DNA of 64,000 bases. Source: Schaalia odontolytica (GTDB lineage Bacteria; Actinomycetota; Actinomycetes; Actinomycetales; Actinomycetaceae). The position numbers were made by a program, and so were the translations under genes. The notes beneath the pieces are model-generated. The model was not told the DNA's origin, ran no database searches, and worked only from the letters and a program-made list of their open reading frames with translations. Numbering within the stretch: the stretch's first letter is position 1; the number at the start of each line of letters is the position of its first letter. This document shows, one piece after another, positions 27,219 to 35,086 of this stretch. Location: contig NZ_CP102197.1 of NCBI RefSeq assembly GCF_024584435.1, positions 1,984,001 through 2,048,000 on the forward strand, read 5' to 3'.

Positions 27219-28040
27219 TGGATAGGAAGTTGAGTTCCGGAAAGGAACGGTGCCTCCGGATAGGAACGGCGCCTCCGGATAGCTTATTGTCTTATCCGGG
27301 ACGCAATATCCTATCCAGTTTGTCGTTTCCTATCCAGATCGTGCGTGTCTGCTCCCAGGCCTCATGCATCGAGGCTCAGACGAACCCTGCAGGTCGCTTC
27401 CCGGAATGGTCCGGGTTCTAGCTTGTTCCTAAGTGGTGTTACACCCATCTCCACTCGAGCGTGCGTCAGTTCGTCCGGGTTCTAGCTTGTTCCTAAGCGG
27501 TGTTACACCCATCTCCACTCGAGCGTGCGTCAGTCCGTCCGGTTCTGGCTTGTTCCTAAGCGGTGTTACACCCATCTCCACTCGAGCGTGCGTCAGTCTG
27601 TCCGGGTTCTAGCTTGTTCCTAAGCGGTGTTACACCACTTAGCGGGGTATTACACCACTTCCCAGGGGGTGTAGCGCTCCCTACCTGGTGTAATGCTGCC
27701 CAAATGGTGCAGTGTCGCGTATGCGTCGTTGGGGCTCGCGGATAGGAAACGGCTTCGCGGATAGGCTATGAGCATGTGGATACCTTAATAACCTATCCGC
27801 GAACGCATAGCCTGTCCGCGTGCCGATAACCTATCCGCGTGAGCGCAACCTATCCGCGTAGCGGCCCGGTGGTGTTCCAGCGCAGCGAAGCTGGATGCGG
27901 GCGCGCAACCTATCCGCGTAGAGCCCGGGATTCCAAGCGCGGCACACGCGCGTTGGGGTGTCCAGACCCTCGCGTCGGTCGTAGGGGCCCGGGGTCCCAA
28001 GCGTGGCGCGCGCCCCGGCAAACTGTGCAAGCTATCCGCG
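27219..28040. repeat. Iterated motif CCTATCCGCG / CGCGGATAGG, about 14 copies
   Basis: Clear copies of GGATAGG at 27220, 27258, 27740 and 27759 and of CCTATCC at 27310, 27329, 27792, 27830, 27849 and 27909, plus degenerate ones at 27237, 27278, 27292, 27811 and 28031. Both orientations occur; the right-hand group is extended to AACCTATCCGCGTAG. Spacing is irregular. Confidence 0.75.
27410..27636. repeat. 64-bp tandem repeat, about 3.6 copies
   Basis: Units begin at 27410, 27474, 27538 and 27601 (third unit one base short). Each holds TAGCTTGTTCCTAAG, the near-palindrome GGTGTTACACC and CTCCACTCGAGCGTGCG. Units are almost identical, so the expansion is recent. No spacers, so it is not a CRISPR array. 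Confidence 0.9.
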
Positions 28041-28151
28041 TAGGGACCCAGGCCAGGGTGGGCCCTGCGCGCGCCGCCGTCTCACCCGCAGGGCTCGCAA
28101 GCTTGCGAATATCGGTCCGTTGTCACCCCATACCAGTGCAGTTCAGGCGAT

Positions 28152-28240
28152 TTAGGTTGGCTGGCGGTGCGCCATGACCAGGCGTGCCTCACCAGAGGTA
28201 GCTGGTGCCCACACGCTTGACGCCGACGAAGCACGACCCT
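28152..28240 (-). pseudogene. Decayed copy of the 3' end of the RNase H gene
   Basis: On the minus strand this reads VEGRASSASSVWAPATSGEA then RLVMAHRQPT and stop. The intact gene at 29286 ends WEGGASLESSVWASATSGEA then RLIMVHHQSTLIS. Homology begins abruptly at about 28240. It is a fragment only, with no start and no ribosome site, left by a duplication or recombination in the repeat-rich gap. Confidence 0.7.
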
Positions 28241-28269
28241 CCACGGCGGGGTGCTTGCCGCGGTGGAGG
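28238..28269. other. Hairpin-forming inverted repeat
   Basis: Arms CCTCCACGGCGG and CCGCGGTGGAGG (11 of 12 pair) around an 8-nt loop, exactly at the edge of the RNase H remnant. Confidence 0.5.
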
Positions 28270-28801
28270 TGTCTGACGTGCTCGCAGCTTCCGCGTTTAT
28301 ACTTGTGCCTCTCGGTGCTACACCCGATCCGTAGGCATTACACCCCTTCTGAACGGGTGTGTTGCTCCCCAACGGGTGCGTTGCCCCCTAACGGGTGCGT
28401 TGCCCCGCAAGGGGTGTCGCGTGTTCCGCACCGTCATGGAGGCCTGTCCGAGTTCGGCTGACTTCTCGACTTTCCGTTTGAGATGTTGCACGCGGCTCCG
28501 AAGGCTCGGAGTGTTTGATCGCGAAGTCCGGCTGGGACGTGCCGCCACCCCGGGGCGCTGCAGCTATGCGCGTTGCAACGCGAAGTCCGACAGCTTTCTC
28601 CCACCGGGCGCCCAAGCATTTCGATATCCGCTGTCGCTGTGGCCCTCAATGTCGCATGCGGCTCCTCCTCTGTGTCCTGCTTGTTTGGCCGAGTTCCCCG
28701 TGCCGCATCACGCCTGTTGGGCAATGATATGCGGCTCTCGGTTGGGGTGGGGCGAGCGAGGGCTGCCGCTCACCGTCAGTGACCTCACCGCGGCCGACGC
28801 A

Positions 28802-28885
28802 GGTGAGCCCGTGTCGCGAGAGGACAGCCGTACCTCGGAGCAGCCGCCGTCGCAGAACGCGTCGGTGAGCCCGTGTCGCGAGAGG
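28802..28885. repeat. 22-bp direct repeat
   Basis: Copies at 28802-28823 and 28864-28885 containing GTGAGCCCGTGTCGCG; identical. Confidence 0.75.
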
Positions 28886-29285
28886 GCAGTCGCAGACGCG
28901 TCGGATAGTGGTTGTGAGCGCTTCTCCGGCCGTTTTGCGATCGCGAACGGCGATCTGCTGCATTCATGTGCATCCGCGTGATGCTGCGTCGGTTGGGGAG
29001 GCATTGCGCTAGCTCCCAGGTGCTGCAATCCCGTCCCCACTAGTGCAGTGCGCCGCCGGGTCGTGCGCTCCTTGCTCTACGCTCCACCCGTTGTTGACAT
29101 CCTCGCATCTGAGGCGCGCTTGATCCTGCCGCTCAGACGTTATCGATACGGATTTCGCTCAGGTCTCACGTCCCCGACCCCGGTTTCGGCGCCTCCCGGC
29201 ACCCCGGGCGCCTCGGCTCCGCCTGACTGCTTCGCGGCCGCCGCGAGAACCGTGCGCTGTGGAGCCGCTCGCGCTAGTAGGGCGA

Positions 29286-30374
29286 TCAGGAGATCAGCGT
29301 CGACTGGTGGTGCACCATGATCAGGCGCGCCTCGCCAGAAGTCGCCGACGCCCACACGCTGGATTCCAGCGAGGCACCGCCCTCCCAGCGTACCCGGTAG
29401 CGGGTCAGGAACGCGCCGCCCAGGTCGTGCGCGTCGATGCGGCCGATCGCCGGGGAGGCAGGCGAGGGTCCCGCCAGCGTCGTGGTCGCGCCGCCGCCCG
29501 GCCAGATGCGCGTGGTGCGCTCGTCGGTCATCCCCGCCAGCGACTCCTCGTCGCCTCCGGTCCACGCCAGGATGAACTCGCGCTCGCGGGCAAGAGCATC
29601 CTCAGTGGTCGGAGCGCTCACGGACGAGGCCGGGGCCGCCTGGGCGGGTTCGCTCGGCTCGCTGGGTGCGGAGAAAACGCTGGGATGCGAACGGAAAGTC
29701 GATGTGGTGGACTCGTCTGTGGCGGCGTCGCGTGAAGCGGGCGTAGCAGTGGTCGTGTCGGCCTCGGCGTGTTCCTGCCCAACAGGTGTGCTCGCGCCGG
29801 GCTCTACAGCGCCGTGCGTCTCGACCGATGCGGGTGCAGAGGTGACGTCCCCGGACGCCTGATCCGAGGACGCCCGATCCGCAGACGCAGTGCCGCGCGA
29901 CCCGCCGGTAGCGCCCCCGAACCCGGGGCCCGGCTCGGGTGTGCGCCCGGCCTGGTAGGCCTCGGCGCAGGAGCGTGCCAGGTCGTCGGCGCGCTCGTTC
30001 ATGCGGTGCCCGGCGTGGCCCTTGACCCACTCGAAGGTGACGCGGCGCCCTTCCATGGCGCGGTCGATCTCCTGGATGAGCTCCAGGTTCTTGATGGGCT
30101 TCTTGTCGGCCTTCGTCCAGCCGCGCTTCTTCCAGCCGAGCCGCCACTTGGACACGACGTTGATCGCGTACTGCGAGTCGGCGAGGATGAGCAGGTCCTC
30201 GCCGGTGTGGGCCGTTGCCTCAAGCAGGCGCAGGATCGCGGTCAGCTCACCCAGGTTGTTGGTGCCTCGCGGCCACCCGCCCGCGTCCCACGTGTCCTCG
30301 TCCACGTACCAGGCCCACCCCGCGGGCCCGGGGTTGCCCAGGGAAGAACCGTCCGCCGCCGCCGTAATCGTCAT
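29286..30374 (-). CDS. rnhA: Ribonuclease HI with long linker and NTF2-like C-terminal domain
   Basis: 362 residues. The RNase HI domain (1-140) has all four carboxylates, D8 (ADGSSLGNPGPAGWAW), E43 (NNLGELTAI), D66 (LADSQYA) and D130, plus H123 region KGHAGHRMNERADDLA. A low-complexity Ser/Thr/Ala/Glu linker (about 145-260) leads to a domain of about 100 residues (AREREFILAWTGGDEESLAG, LTRYRVRWEGG, GEARLIMVHHQSTLIS) with the look of a SnoaL/DUF4440 fold. It degrades RNA in RNA-DNA hybrids; the C-terminal domain's role is unknown. The start is 6 nt after TAGGAT, no ribosome site. Confidence 0.9.
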   Translation of the reverse strand: MTITAAADGSSLGNPGPAGWAWYVDEDTWDAGGWPRGTNNLGELTAILRLLEATAHTGEDLLILADSQYAINVVSKWRLGWKKRGWTKADKKPIKNLELIQEIDRAMEGRRVTFEWVKGHAGHRMNERADDLARSCAEAYQAGRTPEPGPGFGGATGGSRGTASADRASSDQASGDVTSAPASVETHGAVEPGASTPVGQEHAEADTTTATPASRDAATDESTTSTFRSHPSVFSAPSEPSEPAQAAPASSVSAPTTEDALAREREFILAWTGGDEESLAGMTDERTTRIWPGGGATTTLAGPSPASPAIGRIDAHDLGGAFLTRYRVRWEGGASLESSVWASATSGEARLIMVHHQSTLIS

Positions 30375-30380
30375 GACGTC

Positions 30381-30386
30381 ATCCTA
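30381..30386 (-). promoter_or_regulatory. -10 box TAGGAT, leaderless start of rnhA
   Basis: Six nt separate the box from the ATG at 30374 on the minus strand. Confidence 0.5.
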
Positions 30387-30491
30387 TCGGCATCCCGAGG
30401 CCTGATCGGATGGGGACGGGGCAGGGGCGCGGCGAGCGCTGCATTGCGTGGTAGGTGGGGCCGAGGCCGTGGCCGCCCGGGCGGAGTGCCC

Positions 30492-30497
30492 TAGACT
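30492..30497 (+). promoter_or_regulatory. -10 box TAGACT of the first surface-protein paralogue
   Basis: The context GTGCCCTAGACTCGGG is repeated before all three paralogues, 50-53 nt before the start codon. A clear -35 is not visible. Confidence 0.5.
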
Positions 30498-30547
30498 CGG
30501 GTGCGGGCGTGGCCGCGCCCGCTGACGTGACGAGAGGAATACCAAGA

Positions 30548-31894
30548 GTGACGACGCAGGCCGACGACTGGATGGCGCCGGGGGATGATGAGCTGGGATT
30601 TGGTGGCTTAGCAAAGTTGAAGCCCGTGTGGAAGTGGGCCCTCGTTATCGTTGCTTTTTCGTTTGCTGCGCTCGCGGTGAGTACTAGTTTTCATCAGGAC
30701 GTGGTCCGCAGACCGGTCAGTTCTTTGCGGTCTAATGACGCTGTGATCGCTCTGAGGCTGGGACCCGCATATGCCCCGTCGCTGCAGGAGGCCACGAACA
30801 CGGACAGCTGGATCGTGCTCCTGGACGTCCAGGGACAGGGCACGGTGGCGTCCGTCGATTCGGTGGCTGGCGGGGACGTATTGTGGAGTGATCGCGGTGT
30901 CTTCTACGGTTCGCGGAGCCGCAACTACGTGACGACGGATAGTGGAACGCAGGTGAGTAAGAGCGACAACGGCACCCGAGAGGAGATTCAACGATACGAG
31001 CTTTCCGATGGTCAGCTCGTCACTCTGGTGCCGAAGCATTGGTATTACAACGACGGCAATGTTGAAAGTGACGACAGCATCACGACTGTTGAAACCGCTG
31101 GCATTACCGGTGATTTTGGGCAGTGTGGGTCACGGATCCTGGCGATTACGGACACGAAGGAATCCCCGAGTATCGCGGATGCGGCATTCGAAGCCTATGC
31201 CGCCCAGGCGAACAACGAGGAACCAGTTCCAGAGGCCCTGACGGCTGTCGCGCAGCTCAATGCTCCTGATGGTGACGCGCCTCGAATTCTCGCCGTCACG
31301 CCGGCCAGTGACAACTTGGGATCGGGACAGCATATGCTCGCTTGCGAGGGGGACGTCATCACGCTGTTGAGCCGCCTGGAAGTAAAGCCTGGCACCCCAG
31401 ACAACATGACGGCGCATGAACGATACCGATGGGTCCTTCACCGGTGGGACCTATCCACGGGAGAACGTACGAATATCCCGGTGACCGATGACGACGGCGA
31501 GCCCTTCGAATCTACTTCCAAGTGGTTCCTCCAAGGCCACCAGGGTGTTCAAGTGGGCAACGAATACAGGATGGTGACGCGGGATGGTGCTGCTTTCGGT
31601 GCCGACCTGATGAGCGGCCAGGTGCGGCGTCTGTTCTACACGCATCCGCGGATGACTGTGTCTGACCGCTATTGGATGACGTACCAGGTGGATAAGGATG
31701 GTGTCTACGCGCTCGGAGAAAGCTATGAAGGCCATGTCGTCTCACTGTTCTTCATACCGTGGGACGGCAAAGAGTGGCGTGAAATCTTCACCACGGACAA
31801 GCTCGCGGGGTATCTCAAGGAGGGGTGGTTCTCGGGTGAATTGAAGGTTCAGTCCTTCGCGGTACGTCCGGGATGGAACGGCGGCGCGCAGTAG
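30548..31894 (+). CDS. Membrane-anchored surface protein, paralogue 1 of 3
   Basis: 448 residues from the GTG at 30548 (GAGG about 11 nt upstream). One N-terminal helix (WKWALVIVAFSFAALAVST) with no lipobox Cys anchors a large extracellular beta-rich domain. Shared with the two paralogues: NDAVIALRLGPA, WIVLLDVQGQG, RYELSDGQ, GQCGSRILAI, ACEGDVIT, HRWDLSTGERT, GNEYRMV, and a final SFAVRPGWNGGAQ. The repeated short blocks suggest a beta-propeller-like shape. Function unknown. Not in an operon with its neighbours: each copy has its own promoter and terminator module. Confidence 0.8.
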   Translation: MTTQADDWMAPGDDELGFGGLAKLKPVWKWALVIVAFSFAALAVSTSFHQDVVRRPVSSLRSNDAVIALRLGPAYAPSLQEATNTDSWIVLLDVQGQGTVASVDSVAGGDVLWSDRGVFYGSRSRNYVTTDSGTQVSKSDNGTREEIQRYELSDGQLVTLVPKHWYYNDGNVESDDSITTVETAGITGDFGQCGSRILAITDTKESPSIADAAFEAYAAQANNEEPVPEALTAVAQLNAPDGDAPRILAVTPASDNLGSGQHMLACEGDVITLLSRLEVKPGTPDNMTAHERYRWVLHRWDLSTGERTNIPVTDDDGEPFESTSKWFLQGHQGVQVGNEYRMVTRDGAAFGADLMSGQVRRLFYTHPRMTVSDRYWMTYQVDKDGVYALGESYEGHVVSLFFIPWDGKEWREIFTTDKLAGYLKEGWFSGELKVQSFAVRPGWNGGAQ

Positions 31895-31908
31895 CGTTGT
31901 TCGGTTGT

Positions 31909-31946
31909 CCGGGCCTTGTGCCCGGTCGGGAGGCAGCTTCGGCTGC
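31909..31946 (+). terminator. Double hairpin after paralogue 1
   Basis: First stem CCGGGC/GCCCGG (31909-31925), second stem GCAGC-TTCG-GCTGC (31933-31946), a UUCG tetraloop. No T run. Confidence 0.55.
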
Positions 31947-31989
31947 TACGACGATGGGACGAGGCCGTGGCCGCCCAGGCGGAGTGCCC

Positions 31990-31995
31990 TAGACT
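31990..31995 (+). promoter_or_regulatory. -10 box TAGACT of paralogue 2
   Basis: The same CCCTAGACTCGGG context as before paralogue 1, 52 nt before the start codon. Confidence 0.5.
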
Positions 31996-32047
31996 CGGGG
32001 GTGGGCGTGTGATGCGCCCTACGACGCTGTGACGAGAATGGATCAGG

Positions 32048-33400
32048 ATGATGAAGACGCCTACTGACGAGCCGCTCACCCGTGGTACCCGTGTGAGGTG
32101 GCGCAAGGTGCCGATGGGCCGCAGGGGCGTGCGCCGGTGTGGCATTGGCGTGGCAGCACTGTCGATCGTCATGCTGTTGTCGGGCTGTCTTTCCCTTGCG
32201 TCTCTCGACGAAAAACCTATCGACAAGCTGACGACGGGTGAGGCGGTCATTGCCCTGCGGCTGGGCGCTGCAGAAGCGTCTGCGGGCCTGCCGGGTGGAA
32301 CGAGTGACAATTGGATTGTGCTCCTCGACGCCCAAGGCCGGGGGCAAGCGGGGCATATCGAACGCGGGGAGCGTGGTGACATCGCGTGGACTGAGCTCGG
32401 GGTGTCGTACGGTGTTCAGGCGGAGGATTTTTTGACGACGCAGGAGGGGACGCAGCGGATCCCCCGCGTGGGTGATCGTTCCGTTGAATACCTCCGTTAT
32501 GCGCTCCCCGATGGGCGAATTGAAGTCATCAGTGCTGCGAGAGGCTCCGGTATTCGTGCGGACATCATCGAGCTTGATGGAACGATGACGAGCGTGGAGA
32601 CCGACGACTGGTCTGGCGGTTTTGGACTGTGCGGGTCGCGGGTTTTAGCGATTATGAATACGGATGCGTCCGAGAGTATTAAGTCGGCGGCGCTCGAGGT
32701 CTATGCCGCTCAGTCGGGCGGCGACGGAAGTGAACCGGAATACTTCTCGGTTGTCGCGCAATTGGATGATCCTGCCGGAGCTACCCCGCGGATCCTCGCG
32801 GCAGCGCCGATGATTCCGGGCTTGAGGTCAGTGCAGCGCTTGTACGCCTGTGAAGCGGACATACTGACGGCACCGGGCATCCAAGTGGATGATCCCGTCA
32901 GTGCGCGAAAGAGCAGCGACGCTGCGGCGAGGGGGACCCTCGTTCTCCAGCGGTGGGATCTGTCGACGGGAGAGCGCACGGTGAACCCCGTGCTCGATGG
33001 GGCAGGAAACGCTATCCAGTTGAATGAAGATGTGAACATCTACGGTGACAAGGCGATCCTGGTGGGCGACGAATACAGGCTCATCAGTCGACATGGTCAT
33101 GCCTTCTCGATCAATCTGACGAGCGGGCAGGGCCGTCACTTGTTTTCCATCCCCGCGGAGGTCGGACAAGGTGACATGGTGTTCCAGGTGACCGAGAGCG
33201 GCGTCTATTTCTTGACGGATAGCTCCCGCGAGCACGCAGTCACTCTTTCTTATCATCCATGGGACGGTGGCGAGTCTCGCGTGGTTCTTTCGACGGGCAA
33301 CCTGGAGGACTACCTGAGGGTGCGCAAGCTGTTCTCGGGTGGTGAGCGTGCCATCGAGTCCTTCGCGGTGCGCCCGGGCTGGGACGGCGGCGCGCAGTAG
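32048..33400 (+). CDS. Surface lipoprotein, paralogue 2 of 3
   Basis: 450 residues. The N-terminus is basic, then a hydrophobic segment ends in lipobox VMLLSGC (Cys 47), so this copy is a lipoprotein while copy 1 is not. Conserved blocks match copies 1 and 3: GEAVIALRLGAAEAS, NWIVLLDAQGRG, GLCGSRVLAI, QRWDLSTGERT, GDEYRLIS, TLSYHPWDGG and SFAVRPGWDGGAQ. The tandem ATG ATG at 32048/32051 leaves the exact start open. Function unknown. Confidence 0.82.
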   Translation: MMKTPTDEPLTRGTRVRWRKVPMGRRGVRRCGIGVAALSIVMLLSGCLSLASLDEKPIDKLTTGEAVIALRLGAAEASAGLPGGTSDNWIVLLDAQGRGQAGHIERGERGDIAWTELGVSYGVQAEDFLTTQEGTQRIPRVGDRSVEYLRYALPDGRIEVISAARGSGIRADIIELDGTMTSVETDDWSGGFGLCGSRVLAIMNTDASESIKSAALEVYAAQSGGDGSEPEYFSVVAQLDDPAGATPRILAAAPMIPGLRSVQRLYACEADILTAPGIQVDDPVSARKSSDAAARGTLVLQRWDLSTGERTVNPVLDGAGNAIQLNEDVNIYGDKAILVGDEYRLISRHGHAFSINLTSGQGRHLFSIPAEVGQGDMVFQVTESGVYFLTDSSREHAVTLSYHPWDGGESRVVLSTGNLEDYLRVRKLFSGGERAIESFAVRPGWDGGAQ

Positions 33401-33414
33401 CGTTGTTCGGTTGT

Positions 33415-33431
33415 CCGGGCCTTGTGCCCGG
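33415..33431 (+). terminator. Hairpin after paralogue 2
   Basis: CCGGGC/GCCCGG stem identical to that after paralogue 1; the following GCAAC-TCCG-GCTGC has lost pairing relative to the first copy. Confidence 0.45.
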
Positions 33432-33539
33432 TCGGGAGGCAACTCCGGCTGCTACGACGATGGGCCGAGGCCGGGGCGTGGTGTCGCTGCATTGCGTGGT
33501 AGGTGGGGACGAGGCCGGGGCCACTCGGGCCTCGTGCCC

Positions 33540-33545
33540 TAGACT
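33540..33545 (+). promoter_or_regulatory. -10 box TAGACT of paralogue 3
   Basis: The same CCCTAGACTCGGG context, 53 nt before the ATG at 33599. Confidence 0.5.
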
Positions 33546-33598
33546 CGGGGGTGGGCGTGGCCGCGCCCTTCGCCGCACAGACGAGGACGGAGACGACC

Positions 33599-34954
33599 AT
33601 GAGTGCACATAACGATGAGAGGCGCGAGACGGGTGCCGATGAGCAGGAGCATGGTCGCCCGGAGAAGCCGAAGCGTTCCCGTCGATGGGCTCTTCTTGTA
33701 CTCGCTCTTCCAATTGCATTGCTCGCGTGGAGCTGCGTTCCGAAACGCCCCCTGCCGGTTACACCGACCAGCGAGCTGGCTATCGGAGATGCCGTCATTG
33801 CTGTGCAGCTGGGTGAAGCACAGTCACAGTCGGGTCTTAGTGCTCCAATCCAGAACAACTTGGTCGCACTTGTTGACGCACAAGGGAAGCAGGACATCAT
33901 TCGTATCGACAACCAGTCGGAAGGCAGGATCCTGTGGGCTGATCGCGGTATCTCATTCGGTTCCGAGCAATGGGAGTATCAGACGACAGAAAACGGAACG
34001 AGTAGCCAAGAAACTGAGGACTGGCGGGGCTCAGACGTCCAGCGTTATGAGTTGTCGGATGGGCGGATCATCGTGGTTTCTTACGAGATCGACCTGGCTT
34101 ATCGGGTCGATACGATCGGACTTGATGGAAGCGTGACGAGTGTGTCAACTCCCGGAACGCGCGGAGATATTGGGCAGTGCGGGGATCGGATCCTGTCGAT
34201 TGTTGACACGAAGCAGCTCTGGCGCATGAAGTCAGAGGCCTTCGAAGCCTACGCCGCACAGTCGGGCGGCGATGGTGAACAACCGGAGGAGCTGTCTGTC
34301 GTCATTCAGTTGAATGATCGTGATGGTGATACTCCTCGTATCCTTGGTGTCGCGCCAATGATTGAGGGTTTGGTGTCGGGGCAGAGAGAGTTCGCCTGCG
34401 AGGGGGACGTGATCACGATTCCGAGCGTCCAAACGGGTGACTCTCAGGCCACGCGTGTGCTGGCAGACGGGAGAGAGGAGGGAACGATGGTTCTCGAGCG
34501 CTGGGACCTGTCGACCGGACAGCGCACGATCGTTCCCGTGATCGATGAGCAGGAAAATCCCATTGAAGTGAACAGGGAGCGCAGCATTTTTCGCTACAAG
34601 GGGGTCCAGGTTGGTGACGAGTACCGGTTCATCAGCGAAGGCGGTGATGCCTTCTCAGTGGACCTGACGAGTGGGCGAGGTCGCTACCTGTTTACTTATC
34701 AAGGTACGCGAATCAACCAGCGAATGGTGTTCCAGGTGAGTGAGACGGGCGTCTACGCGCTCGAGGGTCGCCGAGAGGATCATAATGTCACCCTTTCTTA
34801 CCGGCCGTGGGATGGGGGAGCATACCGGGACGTCATCACAATGAACAGGCTGGCAGACTACGTTTGGTTGGAGGGTGATTTTATGTCGGCGGGGTACTGG
34901 CGAGAGATCGAATCCTTCGCCCTGCGCCCCGGGTGGGACGGCGGCGCGCAGTAA
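33599..34954 (+). CDS. Membrane-anchored surface protein, paralogue 3 of 3
   Basis: 451 residues from the ATG at 33599 (GGAG 7 nt upstream); an upstream-open frame is intergenic repeat. The N-terminus carries about 29 charged residues, then a hydrophobic stretch ending LLAWSC, a weak lipobox, so anchoring by helix or by lipid is undecided. Body blocks as in the other copies: GDAVIAVQLGEAQS, ALVDAQGKQD, RYELSDGRI, GQCGDRILSI, ERWDLSTGQRT, GDEYRFISEGGDAFS and SFALRPGWDGGAQ. Function unknown. Confidence 0.82.
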   Translation: MSAHNDERRETGADEQEHGRPEKPKRSRRWALLVLALPIALLAWSCVPKRPLPVTPTSELAIGDAVIAVQLGEAQSQSGLSAPIQNNLVALVDAQGKQDIIRIDNQSEGRILWADRGISFGSEQWEYQTTENGTSSQETEDWRGSDVQRYELSDGRIIVVSYEIDLAYRVDTIGLDGSVTSVSTPGTRGDIGQCGDRILSIVDTKQLWRMKSEAFEAYAAQSGGDGEQPEELSVVIQLNDRDGDTPRILGVAPMIEGLVSGQREFACEGDVITIPSVQTGDSQATRVLADGREEGTMVLERWDLSTGQRTIVPVIDEQENPIEVNRERSIFRYKGVQVGDEYRFISEGGDAFSVDLTSGRGRYLFTYQGTRINQRMVFQVSETGVYALEGRREDHNVTLSYRPWDGGAYRDVITMNRLADYVWLEGDFMSAGYWREIESFALRPGWDGGAQ

Positions 34955-35004
34955 CGCGGTGCAGTAACGCAGCGCAGCCACGCCGCATCGTGCGCCGCGC
35001 GACA

Positions 35005-35037
35005 GTGGGGCCGGTCTTCCAGCGAAGACCGCCCCCA
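35005..35037. terminator. Hairpin between paralogue 3 and the converging oligopeptidase gene
   Basis: Arms GTGGGG and CCCCAC with inner pairing GGTCTTC/GAAGACC around a CAGC loop. Confidence 0.75.
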
Positions 35038-35086
35038 CCTGCGTTTGCCGTCAACGGGCACTGACCGATCATCAGCGCCCCAGGTG

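Larger units (their letters stand above)
26949..29285. other. 2.3-kb gene-free region of iterated motifs and decayed sequence
   Basis: No open frame here has a credible start, codon pattern or family match. The region contains an array of CGGATAGG/CCTATCCG motifs, a 64-bp tandem repeat, many GGGTG-type motifs, a decayed copy of the RNase H gene end, and a 22-bp direct repeat. Two stretches (about 27020 and 28504, shared words CTCGGAGTG and CGAAG-CCGGC) are degenerate copies of each other. It looks like accumulated remnants or a DNA-binding platform. Confidence 0.7.

Noticed and set aside
27410..27636. CRISPR-like repeats
   Set aside because: Units are directly contiguous with no unique spacers, and no cas genes are present.
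27000..29280. Many short open frames of 60-200 codons in the gap before rnhA
   Set aside because: Inconsistent codon use, overlapping on both strands, no start signals, and largely built from repeat motifs.
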